A stretch of 64,000 nt of DNA from Telluria aromaticivorans (GTDB taxonomy: Bacteria > Pseudomonadota > Gammaproteobacteria > Burkholderiales > Burkholderiaceae_D), in contig NZ_JABAIV010000001.1 of the NCBI RefSeq assembly GCF_013003915.1, forward strand, positions 124,001 to 188,000, in the 5' to 3' direction. Shown here piece by piece: positions 43,052 through 50,658 of the stretch. The notes under the pieces are model-generated. The model did no database searches. It was not told the DNA's origin and saw only the letters and a program-made list of their open reading frames with translations. Made by a program: the position numbers and the translations under genes. Each line of letters opens with the position of its first letter. Positions within the stretch are counted from its first letter, which is position 1.

Positions 43052-44389
43052 GTGTTGACCGACATATTGATCATCTCCGTCCTGATCCTCATGAACGGGG
43101 TGTTCGCCATGAGCGAGTTGGCGCTGGTGTCGGCCAAGCGCATGCGCCTGGAACGGCGCGCCGAAGAAGGCAGCCTCGGGGCACGCGCCGCGCTCCGGCT
43201 GGCCGACGATCCCAGCCACTTCCTGTCGACGGTGCAGGTCGGGATCACCCTGATCGGCATTTTCAACGGTGCGTTCGGCGAGGCCTCCCTGGTCAGCCAC
43301 CTCGCGCCCCACCTCGACGGCCTGCCCGGCATCGGCCCGTATGCGCGCGAAGTCGCACTCGCCATCGTCGTCCTGGTCATCACGGTCGCCTCGATCATCT
43401 TCGGCGAACTCGTGCCCAAGCGGATCGCGATGGCCTACCCGGAAGTGGTGGCCACCCTGATCGCCCAGCCGCTGCGCATGCTGTCGGTGATGATGTCTCC
43501 CTTCGTCAAGTTGCTGTCCCTGAGCACCAATGCGATCGTGCGCCTGATCGGCATCCACGAGGCCAAGGAAGAAGCGCCGACCGAAGAAGACATCGCCGGC
43601 ATCATCAAGGAAGGCGCCAACACCGGCGTGTTCGAGAAGACCGAATACGACATCGTTTCGCGCGCCCTGCGCCTGGACGACCAGCACCTGAAATCCCTGA
43701 TGACGCCGCGCGTCGACCTGGTGATCCTCGACCTCGCCGACGAGCGCACCGCCAACCTCGAGACCATCGTGTCGCAGCCCTACAGCCGCTTCCCGGTCTG
43801 CCGCGGCGACCGTTCCCACATCCTGGGCTATGTGCTGGCGCGCGACCTGCTGGCGCAGGCGGTGCGGGTCGGTTCGATCGATGCGATCGACATCGACGGC
43901 GCGGTGCAGGAGCTGCTCTACGTGCCCGAGACGGTGGGCGCCATGGTGCTGCTCGAGATGTTCAAGAAGAACCGCGCCGAGCTGGCCCTGATCGTCGACG
44001 AATACGGCGACATCCAGGGCATGGTCACGCTCAGCGACATCATGAGCGCGCTGGTGGGCGACGTCGCGGTGGGCGGAGAAGAACACAATGCCGATGCGGT
44101 GCAGCGCCAGGACGGCAGCTGGCTGCTCGATGGCGGCGTCTCGCTCGACCGCTTCCGCGACCTGCTCGAGACCAATGCCGCGTTCCCCGGCGAAGACAGC
44201 GGCGCCTACCACACGCTGGCCGGTTTCCTGCTCTACCAGCTCGGCTACATCCCGAAGGCCGCCGACCTGGTCGACTGGGCGGGCTTCCGCTTCGAAGTGA
44301 TGGACATGGACGGCAACCGGATCGACCGCATCATGGTGTCGCGCCAGGAGCCGCCATCCGGCTCGGACGCGGAGCCCGAACTGGATTAA
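43052..44389 (+). CDS. CNNM/CorC-type hemolysin-family transporter
   Basis: A 445-residue protein. GTG at 43052 (or TTG 43055) is preferred, as LTDILIISVLILMNGVFAMS then opens with the first TM; the frame upstream is not conserved. The CNNM domain (four TM, ~1-185) contains ELALVSAKRMRLERRAEEGS and FGELVPKRIAMAYPEVVA. A CBS pair (~200-330: LMTPRVDLVILDLADERTAN, YSRFPVCRGDRSHILGYVLA) and a CorC_HlyC domain (~345-430: DGGVSLDRFRDLLETNAAFP) follow. The family is linked to Mg2+/Co2+ efflux, not haemolysis. Monocistronic or upstream of the tlpA-like gene (56 nt). Confidence 0.9.
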   Translation: MLTDILIISVLILMNGVFAMSELALVSAKRMRLERRAEEGSLGARAALRLADDPSHFLSTVQVGITLIGIFNGAFGEASLVSHLAPHLDGLPGIGPYAREVALAIVVLVITVASIIFGELVPKRIAMAYPEVVATLIAQPLRMLSVMMSPFVKLLSLSTNAIVRLIGIHEAKEEAPTEEDIAGIIKEGANTGVFEKTEYDIVSRALRLDDQHLKSLMTPRVDLVILDLADERTANLETIVSQPYSRFPVCRGDRSHILGYVLARDLLAQAVRVGSIDAIDIDGAVQELLYVPETVGAMVLLEMFKKNRAELALIVDEYGDIQGMVTLSDIMSALVGDVAVGGEEHNADAVQRQDGSWLLDGGVSLDRFRDLLETNAAFPGEDSGAYHTLAGFLLYQLGYIPKAADLVDWAGFRFEVMDMDGNRIDRIMVSRQEPPSGSDAEPELD

Positions 44390-44412
44390 TCTTCCGATAA
44401 GATATTTGCGGT

Positions 44413-44442
44413 ATGCTCCCGCCAACTCAACAGCGGGAGCAT
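44413..44442 (+). promoter_or_regulatory. Hairpin covering the ribosome binding site of the TlpA fusion gene
   Basis: ATGCTCCCGC (44413-44422) and GCGGGAGCAT (44433-44442) are perfect 10-bp inverted arms around a 10-nt loop. The right arm contains the Shine-Dalgarno GGGAG (44435-44439) of the GTG start at 44446. In the mRNA the site would be paired, so translation may be controlled by melting or an unknown factor. No T-run follows, which argues against a terminator. Confidence 0.55.
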
Positions 44443-44445
44443 GTG

Positions 44446-45252
44446 GTGGACGTCGTCAAACTCGGACCGGTGGTACTTCCCGTCGCCACCCTGCTGGTGC
44501 TGGCATCGATCCTGCTCGCCAATGCCGTCACCGACTGGTACCGTCGGCGCCGCGGCCTCGACGCCGGCCCCCTGCTGTGGAAGATAATCATCGCCGGCTT
44601 CCTGGCTGCGCGCGCGGTGTTCGTGCTGCGCCACCACGACATCTTCCTGGCCAATCCGCTGGCCGTGCTGGATATCCGCGACGGCGGCTTCGACCGTTCG
44701 GTCGGCATCATCGTCGCCTGCGCGATCGCCGCCGAACTGACGCGCCGCCACGCCCACCTGCGCCGCCCGCTGCTGGCCGCGACCATGGCCGGCGCCGCGC
44801 TCTGGTTCGGCGGCACCATGCTCAACGCGGCCTTCGCCCCGCCGCAGGCGCCGCTCCCCGACCTGATGGTGCGCCGCCTCGACGGCAGCGAGCTTGCGCT
44901 GCGCAGCTTCCAGGGCAAGCCGCTGGTGGTCAACCTGTGGGCCACCTGGTGCCCGCCCTGCCGGCGCGAGATGCCGGCGCTGCGCGCCGCGCAGCGGGCC
45001 AATCCGGATGTGGCCTTTGTCTTCGTCAACCAGGGCGAGTCGGCGGCGGCGGTGGCGCAGTTCATGGCGGCGCAAGGCCTGGCAATGGCGAACGTGGTGA
45101 CCGACCCGGCCGCACAGCTGGCGGCGCGCACCAACTCGCCGGGCTACCCGACCACGCTGTTCTACGATGCGCGCGGGGTGCTGCAGTCGCGCCATGCGGG
45201 CGAACTGTCCGAGGCGAGCCTGAGGGAGAAGCTGGACGCCATGGGGCGCTGA
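44446..45252 (+). CDS. Lgt-like membrane domain fused to TlpA-type thioredoxin
   Basis: A 268-residue protein; GTG 44446 is preferred because GGGAG lies 6 nt upstream (GTG 44443 is possible). Residues 1-~125 hold three or four TM helices with features of the N-terminal part of prolipoprotein diacylglyceryl transferase (GFLAARAVFVLRHHDIFLAN, PLAVLDIRDGGF). Residues ~135-268 form a TlpA/ResA-like thioredoxin domain with VVNLWATWCPPCRREMPALR (WCPPC) and the cis-Pro SPGYPTTLFYDARG. It is probably a periplasmic thiol reductase. The Lgt-like part is too short to be a full transferase. It lies 72 nt upstream of the persulfide dioxygenase-like gene. Confidence 0.78.
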   Translation: MDVVKLGPVVLPVATLLVLASILLANAVTDWYRRRRGLDAGPLLWKIIIAGFLAARAVFVLRHHDIFLANPLAVLDIRDGGFDRSVGIIVACAIAAELTRRHAHLRRPLLAATMAGAALWFGGTMLNAAFAPPQAPLPDLMVRRLDGSELALRSFQGKPLVVNLWATWCPPCRREMPALRAAQRANPDVAFVFVNQGESAAAVAQFMAAQGLAMANVVTDPAAQLAARTNSPGYPTTLFYDARGVLQSRHAGELSEASLREKLDAMGR

Positions 45253-45324
45253 AGATTACGGTGCCCTGCTGCTTCCCACCGGCCCCGGCCTGTGGTAAAA
45301 CATCGCGCGCACCCAGGAGCCCCC

Positions 45325-46026
45325 ATGCAAGCCACCCCGATCCAGCTGTTCGATGCCGAGTCCTGCACCTACACCTACATCCTGTCCTCACCCGACGACC
45401 GCGATGCGGTGATCATCGACCCGGTCGACCGCCACTGGCAGCGCGACCTGGCCCATATCGAGCGCCTCGGGCTGAAGCTCACCCACATACTCGAAACCCA
45501 CGCCCACGCCGACCACGTCACCTCGGCCGGCAAGCTGCGGGCGCTGACTGGCGCCAAGGCCTGCGTGCCGAGCGGCTGCGGGATTGCGCCCGCCGAAATC
45601 CAGCTCGATGACGGTGACCTGGTCCGCTTTGGGGGGCGCGAGCACATCGCGGTGATCCACACGCCGGGCCACACGGCGGGAAGCATGTGCTATCTCTGGC
45701 GCGGCAACCTGTTCACCGGCGACACCCTGCTGGTGGACGGCTGCGGGCGCACCGACTTCCAGGGCGGCAGCGCCGGTGCGCTCTACGACAGCGTCACCGG
45801 CAAACTGTTCGCGCTGGACGACGCCACCCGGGTCTGGCCAGGCCACGACTACAAGGGCCAGTCGGTGTCCTCGATCGGCTGGGAGAAGCGCCACAACGCG
45901 CGCCTGGCAGGGTGTTCGCGCCTTGAGTTCATCGCCCTGATGGCGGCGCTGGACCTGCCGCGCCCCAGGCTGATGGACGTGGCGCTGCCGGCCAACCGCA
46001 CACTGGGCCTCGGCCACGGCGTGTAA
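45325..46026 (+). CDS. ETHE1-like persulfide dioxygenase (MBL fold)
   Basis: A 233-residue metallo-beta-lactamase-fold protein from MQATPIQLFD, with AGGAGC upstream. Metal motifs are ETHAHADHVTSAGKLR, HTPGHTAGSMCYLW, FTGDTLLVDGCGRTDFQGGS and WPGHDYKGQSVSSIGWEK. The combination THAHADH, CGRTDFQ and PGHDYKG is characteristic of ETHE1/Blh persulfide dioxygenases, which oxidise glutathione persulfide to sulfite. It follows a TlpA-type thiol protein, so a sulfur/thiol role for both is plausible (inference). Confidence 0.88.
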   Translation: MQATPIQLFDAESCTYTYILSSPDDRDAVIIDPVDRHWQRDLAHIERLGLKLTHILETHAHADHVTSAGKLRALTGAKACVPSGCGIAPAEIQLDDGDLVRFGGREHIAVIHTPGHTAGSMCYLWRGNLFTGDTLLVDGCGRTDFQGGSAGALYDSVTGKLFALDDATRVWPGHDYKGQSVSSIGWEKRHNARLAGCSRLEFIALMAALDLPRPRLMDVALPANRTLGLGHGV

Positions 46027-46229
46027 CCGCCAGTTAAAAAAAGTGGGCAGGCTCGCCTGAACCGGGTTATGCTTTGCCGTTCCCTGCGCCAACGCCGGGG
46101 CGATGCCGGACAGCGCCCCTGGTACACCGGGCACGACTCCCTACCTGCAAGCCCCCGTCACACGCCTGCACGCCCACGCCCCCGCACTGCGCACGAAAGC
46201 TACATAAAACAACAGCACCCGCATGCCGT

Positions 46230-46259
46230 ATGACAAGGAACGCGTCCTTACGGTATAAT
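46230..46259 (+). promoter_or_regulatory. Sigma-70-like promoter of the PAS-GGDEF-EAL gene
   Basis: ATGACA (46230-46235) and TATAAT (46254-46259), 18 bp apart, lie 69 bp upstream of the start at 46328. The spacer contains the small dyad AAGGA-ACGCG-TCCTT. The rest of 46027-46327 holds no gene. The layout equals that of the FIST promoter at 39228. Confidence 0.6.
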
Positions 46260-46327
46260 ATTTCCTTTAATCAATTGTTAGTGCGCAGTAGTAACTTTCA
46301 TAAAGCAATGCGTACCAAGGCCGCTAT

Positions 46328-48619
46328 ATGAAACAGTTCTACGACATCGCGCAATGGCGCATCCGGATCTTCTCGTCGCTGATGTCGACCGTGCTCGTGC
46401 TCGGCACGATCGCCGCGGTTCCCAGCGCGACCCTGGCCTTGACCCAGGGCATGTGGGAAATCGCCGTGATGGACGCCGTCGCATTGAGCTGGATCTTCGC
46501 GATCTGGTGGTACGACCGCATTCCCTACACCGTGCGGGTCCTGAATTTCCTCACAGTGATGTTTATGGTGGGCATCGGCCTGATGATCACCGTCGGCGCC
46601 GTCAGCCAGATTTTTTTGATGGGCCCGCCCGTGCTGGCGGTCATCCTGCTCGGCACCCGGCAGGCGCTCGCCGCCCTCATCCTCAGTGCCGCCATCATCC
46701 TCGGCCTCAGCCTGTCCGGCCACGCCCAGCTGGTGGTCAAGGGCATGGGCGAGGACAGCCTGCTGCCCTCGCTGATCGTCACCCTGAATTACCTGTGCGT
46801 GGGCGCGCTCATCACGATCACTTGCGGCACCCTGCTCAAGGGCCTGTCGCAGACCCTGGGCGAGGTGCAGGGTTTCGCCGAGTCGCTCGAAGCCAAGCAG
46901 GAAAAGCTGCACGAACTGAACGCCGAGCTGCGCCTGACCTCGGCGGCAGTGGCGCGCCTGAACGACCTGGTGATCATTGCGCAGGCGGTCGACGAGCCCG
47001 GCGCCAACCAGCCGATCATCTTCGCCAACGAGGCCTTCGAACGCCGGACCGGCTACAGCCGCGACGAGATCGTCGGGCAGAGCATGCGCATCCTGCACGG
47101 CCCGGAAACCGATCCGCGCGAGCTCGAGCGCATCCTGAGGGCGGTGGACCGGAACGAGTCCGTCACCGCCGAACTGATCAACTATACGAAGTCCGGCGAG
47201 CCGTTCTGGGTCCAGATGGAATTGGTGCCGTTTGCCAGCGAGGCTGGCCGCTATACGCACTGGGTCGCCGTCGGCCGCGACGTCACCGAGCGCCGCAATT
47301 CGGATACGAAGATCCACCGCCTGGCCTTCTACGACGTGCTGACCGGCCTGCCGAACCGGCGCCTGCTGACCGAACGCCTCGACACCCTGGTCGCCGCACG
47401 CAATGCCACGGGCGTGCTGGGTGCGGTGCTGTTCATCGACCTCGATAACTTCAAGTACGTCAACGATGCCCGTGGCCACGCCACCGGCGACGCCCTGCTC
47501 AAGCACGCCGCCGCACGCCTCGGTTCGGTGGTCCGCAAGCGCGACACCGTGGCGCGCCTGGGCGGCGACGAATTCGTGATCCTGCTGAACGACCTGGGCG
47601 AGGACCCGGACGCCGCCACCGATTCCGCCCTGGCCGTGGCCGGCAAGGTGCTTGCCGCGCTCGGCGAAGAAGTGACCATCGATGACCACGCCTACCGCTC
47701 GACCGGCAGCGTCGGCGTGGCGCTGCCGCTGCTGGCCGGCCATACCGCCCACGACCTGCTGCGCGAAGCCGATACCGCGATGTACCAGGCCAAGGCCAGC
47801 GGGCGGAATAGCGTGGCCCTGTTCGAGACCAATATGCTGGCCGAAGCCGAACGCAAGCTGACCCTGGAGCGCGACCTCGCTTCCGCGCTCGCGAACGGCG
47901 AACTGGCGATGCACCTGCAACTGCAGGTCGACAGCAACGAGCAGCCGGTCGGGGCCGAGCTCCTGATGCGCTGGCGCCGCGCCGACGGCGTGCTGGTACC
48001 GCCGGACGTGTTCATCCCGATCGCCGAGTCGAGCGGCCTGATCGTCCCACTCGGGAACTGGGTGCTGCGCGAAGCCTGCGCGTCATGGTTCCGCCTGGAG
48101 GCGGCCGGCCACCCGATCCCGCTTTCGATCAACGTCAGCCCGGCGCAGTTCCGCCAGCCCGACTTCGTCGACGGCGTGCGCGCGATCCTGCGCGAGACCG
48201 GCACCCCGGCCACCCAGCTGATCTTCGAGGTCACCGAAGGGCTGCTGGTGCAGGACCTGGACGAGACTATCTCGCGCATGCACGAACTGGCCGCCCTCGG
48301 CATCCGCTTCTCGATCGACGATTTCGGCACCGGCTATTCGAACCTGGCCTACCTGAAGAAGATGCCGCTGTATGAACTCAAGATCGACAAGAGCTTCATC
48401 CGCGACACGCCGAACGATGTCAACGGCACTGCGATCGTGCAGTCGATCCTGGCCATGGCCGAGCACCTCGGCCTGCGCGTGGTGGCCGAAGGCATCGAGA
48501 CGGCCCAGCAAGCCCAGTACCTCGCCGAAAACGGCAGCCCGTGCATGCAGGGCTATTTGTTCTCGCGCCCGGCGCCACTGGACGAAGTGCTGGCCCAGCT
48601 CGCCGACCAGGCGGCTTGA
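46328..48619 (+). CDS. Membrane PAS-GGDEF-EAL cyclic-di-GMP protein
   Basis: A 763-residue protein. Five or six TM helices occupy residues ~10-175 (MSTVLVLGTIAAVPSATLAL, FLTVMFMVGIGLMITVGAVS, LIVTLNYLCVGALITITCGT). After a coiled coil come PAS (IIFANEAFERRTGYSRDEIV, LINYTKSGEPFWVQMELVPF), GGDEF with intact signature (LGGDEFVIL, residues 412-416) and EAL with the motif read as ELL (E544-L-L in GAELLMRWRR), plus FSIDDFGTGYSNLAYLKKMP and LKIDKSFIRD. The cyclase half looks active and the EAL glutamate and DDFGTG are kept, so either activity is possible. Confidence 0.9.
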   Translation: MKQFYDIAQWRIRIFSSLMSTVLVLGTIAAVPSATLALTQGMWEIAVMDAVALSWIFAIWWYDRIPYTVRVLNFLTVMFMVGIGLMITVGAVSQIFLMGPPVLAVILLGTRQALAALILSAAIILGLSLSGHAQLVVKGMGEDSLLPSLIVTLNYLCVGALITITCGTLLKGLSQTLGEVQGFAESLEAKQEKLHELNAELRLTSAAVARLNDLVIIAQAVDEPGANQPIIFANEAFERRTGYSRDEIVGQSMRILHGPETDPRELERILRAVDRNESVTAELINYTKSGEPFWVQMELVPFASEAGRYTHWVAVGRDVTERRNSDTKIHRLAFYDVLTGLPNRRLLTERLDTLVAARNATGVLGAVLFIDLDNFKYVNDARGHATGDALLKHAAARLGSVVRKRDTVARLGGDEFVILLNDLGEDPDAATDSALAVAGKVLAALGEEVTIDDHAYRSTGSVGVALPLLAGHTAHDLLREADTAMYQAKASGRNSVALFETNMLAEAERKLTLERDLASALANGELAMHLQLQVDSNEQPVGAELLMRWRRADGVLVPPDVFIPIAESSGLIVPLGNWVLREACASWFRLEAAGHPIPLSINVSPAQFRQPDFVDGVRAILRETGTPATQLIFEVTEGLLVQDLDETISRMHELAALGIRFSIDDFGTGYSNLAYLKKMPLYELKIDKSFIRDTPNDVNGTAIVQSILAMAEHLGLRVVAEGIETAQQAQYLAENGSPCMQGYLFSRPAPLDEVLAQLADQAA

Positions 48620-48628
48620 GTACAAGCC

Positions 48629-49141
48629 TCACCTGCAAGCCCGCAGCGTCACACCTGGGTCTTTTGCGCGCAAGGCGAGGAATTCCTTTCCCCTGTCCGT
48701 CAGCTCGATGTGTTCGGGCAGGACGCCGCCTTCCTCGAACTGCCTGAGGTCGTCCAGTCCCTCCAGCGGCGGCTTGTAGCGGATATACCCCAGGCATTCG
48801 AGGTAGGCGAGTTCACGCAGGAAGGACGACCGGACCTTTAAATGGCCATACGGCCTGCCCGAGCCCAGATTTTCCAGGTGCAGGAAGGTCTTGTCGCCCA
48901 TCGACAGCAGGAACAACCGGTCGAGGCGCTCCTATTCCTCCTTGACTTTTCGCTCCAGGAACTCGATCTTCGCCCCGAACATTTCGGCGCCTTTGATATG
49001 GAAGTTCTTGACGCAGAAGGGGATCAGCCATGGCGCGGCGGCGATGAACAGGAGCACGATGAAGGATTCGCTGAAGAGATCCTCTTCGACATAATGTCCT
49101 GTCGCAATGAGCAACACGGCCAGGCTGAACAGGATCTTCAT
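48629..49141 (-). pseudogene. Membrane/coiled-coil protein gene split by an amber codon
   Basis: Reading the minus strand from ATG 49141: a TM segment (ILFSLAVLLIATGHY and SFIVLLFIAAAPWLIPF), then a coiled coil (GAKIEFLERKVKEE), then TAG at 48932-48934. The same frame continues without a shift as ERLDRLFLLSMGDKTFLHLE and on to a winged-helix-like C-terminal domain (LRELAYLECLGYIRY, HIELTDRGKEFLALR) ending at 48629. The two pieces thus look like one ~170-codon gene with a CAG-to-TAG change in the coiled coil. The second half could be re-initiated at internal ATG 48901. Function unknown. Confidence 0.72.
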
Positions 49142-49242
49142 GGAAGGACTCCCTTGCGCCAGGGATGGACCGGCGATGAAGCCAGGCCAGGCCAGGCCAG
49201 GCAGGCCTCACCCTGCCCCGGCTACCGGGATTTCGACCCGAT

Positions 49243-49578
49243 TTATCCGCCTTGGTTCGGGACGGACGGTTGCGACAGGGCTCCCGCATGCAATTGATCA
49301 GCACCCGATTTCAGGCCGTGGCCTGGCAGGAACTGGTCGGACACTGTCAGGATCGCATACAGGTTGCGCTTGAGCTCATCGGCCGGCAGTTCGCCCTCCC
49401 TGATTGCGGTCTGCAGCAAGTGCAGGGCCATGTCCGCGAGCAGGATGCGTTGCTTGTCGCTCCAGCCGGGACCACCGCGCGTGGCCGCATGCTGTCGATA
49501 GGCCGCCTCCGTCAGGTCGTGCGCCCTGCGGCCCAAGGCGCCGATCTCATTCCTGGTCGTTTCATCGATCATCGTCAT
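49243..49578 (-). CDS. Hypothetical small helical protein
   Basis: A 111-residue soluble protein from MTMIDETTRNEIGALGRRA (ATG at 49576-49578; a second Met two codons later). It is helical and Leu/Ala-rich (HLLQTAIREGELPADELKRN, LYAILTVSDQFLPGHG). No known domain is recognised. The longer frame upstream to 49866 overlaps the yjbQ-like gene antisense and lacks codon bias, so it is excluded. The last ~20 residues look non-conserved. Confidence 0.5.
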   Translation of the reverse strand: MTMIDETTRNEIGALGRRAHDLTEAAYRQHAATRGGPGWSDKQRILLADMALHLLQTAIREGELPADELKRNLYAILTVSDQFLPGHGLKSGADQLHAGALSQPSVPNQGG

Positions 49579-49684
49579 TCCTGTCCAGGGGCGCCCGCGC
49601 CGGCCCATCCGGCGGCAGGAGCCCATCAGCCAAAGTGTAGCCCAGGCACCCGGACCGAAGCGAGAGGCGAATGCATGGATAATC

Positions 49685-50125
49685 ATGGCCTCACCATCGA
49701 CCGGGAACATCGCCTTGGCACACCAGACCATCCTCGAATTTTCCACCCCAGGACGCGGCACTCGCGACATCACCGATGCGGTGGCTGCGGTGGTGCGCGA
49801 CTCCGGCGTGCAGTGCGGCCTGGCCCAAGTCTTCGCCCAGCACACCAGCTGCTCGCTGCTGATCACCGAAAACGCCGATCCCGACGTACCGGTGGATCTC
49901 GAAACCGTGCTGGCGCGGCTCGCGCCGGACGCCGACCCAGCCTACCGCCACGACGCCGAGGGGCCGGACGACATGGCCGCCCACGTGCGCAACATGCTCA
50001 CCGGTTCCAGCCTGAGCGTGCCGGTGGGCGGCGCGCGCCTGCTGCTCGGCACCTGGCAAGGCATCTACCTGTACGAGCACCGGACCGCGCCGCACCGGCG
50101 CCGCGTGGTGGTGACGGTCATGTAG
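49685..50125 (+). CDS. YjbQ/UPF0047-family protein
   Basis: A 146-residue protein. The family signatures are FSTPGRGTRDITDAVAAVV, VFAQHTSCSLLITENADPDV, PVDLETVLARL, HVRNMLTGSSLSVPVGGARL and LLLGTWQGIYLYEHRTAPHR. Members bind metal through conserved His and Glu residues and have been reported to carry thiamine-phosphate synthase activity; the true role is unclear. Single gene. It begins ATG 49685 in this annotation, with ATG 49679 in another frame ignored. Confidence 0.85.
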   Translation: MASPSTGNIALAHQTILEFSTPGRGTRDITDAVAAVVRDSGVQCGLAQVFAQHTSCSLLITENADPDVPVDLETVLARLAPDADPAYRHDAEGPDDMAAHVRNMLTGSSLSVPVGGARLLLGTWQGIYLYEHRTAPHRRRVVVTVM

Positions 50126-50228
50126 CGCCCGTTGGCATATGTATCCATTTGTCGTGGACAGCGCGGGCAGCGCTGGGCGTAAGAGCCAGTAATGCTGCGG
50201 CAAGCAATGGAGCAATAGTCCGGTTCAT
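50118..50228 (-). other. Orphan signal-peptide reading frame (possible gene remnant)
   Basis: A 36-codon frame starting ATG 50226-50228 (or 50232-50234) encodes MNRTIAPLLAAALLALTPSA followed by ARAVHDKWIHMPTGAT, a clean Sec signal peptide and only ~12 residues of mature sequence before a TGA inside the 3' end of yjbQ. It may be the stub of a truncated secreted protein or a tiny exported peptide. The rest of the yjbQ-to-50476 gap shows no gene. Confidence 0.4.
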
Positions 50229-50475
50229 TGTCATCCCTACTTTAATCAGTGATTGTTCGTCCTTAGCGACGACACCGATTTTAGCCGCACCAAAAGGTAA
50301 ATGGATCCAGCTTCCGACAGGACGCGCGATTCACCTGAGGAAACGTTGCTGGCGAAGGGTAATCGACTGATTCCCCCCTATTGGCTCAACCATTATCGCT
50401 GGATGAGTGGCGGAAGACCTGCGCAGTAAGTAGTGCAAAGGCAGGCATTGTCGCGATGATTCGATAAAGCAACAT

Positions 50476-50658
50476 TCAGCGCTTGACGGCCCTTCCAGTC
50501 TTCTTTTTACGCCGGGGATTAAACCCCTTTGCCTGGGTCTTGCGACTGCGACGCTGCTGAATCTTGCCATAAGCAATGAACCCGGCTGCGACAATCCCAA
50601 AGATGACCCCGACCAGCACCGTTAAATCGACCATCTCGTCGGTAACAACGAAATTCAC
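50476..50658 (-). CDS. Small single-TM protein at the end of the copper ATPase operon
   Basis: A 60-residue protein with GTG start at 50656-50658, overlapping the ATPase stop by 4 nt (GTGA). It has one TM helix ([18 protein letters not shown]) and a strongly basic C-terminal tail ([20 protein letters not shown]). The tight overlap implies co-translation with the copper ATPase, so it may be an accessory peptide, as CcoS-like peptides are for other P1B ATPases. No homology is claimed. Confidence 0.65.
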   Translation of the reverse strand: MNFVVTDEMVDLTVLVGVIFGIVAAGFIAYGKIQQRRSRKTQAKGFNPRRKKKTGRAVKR

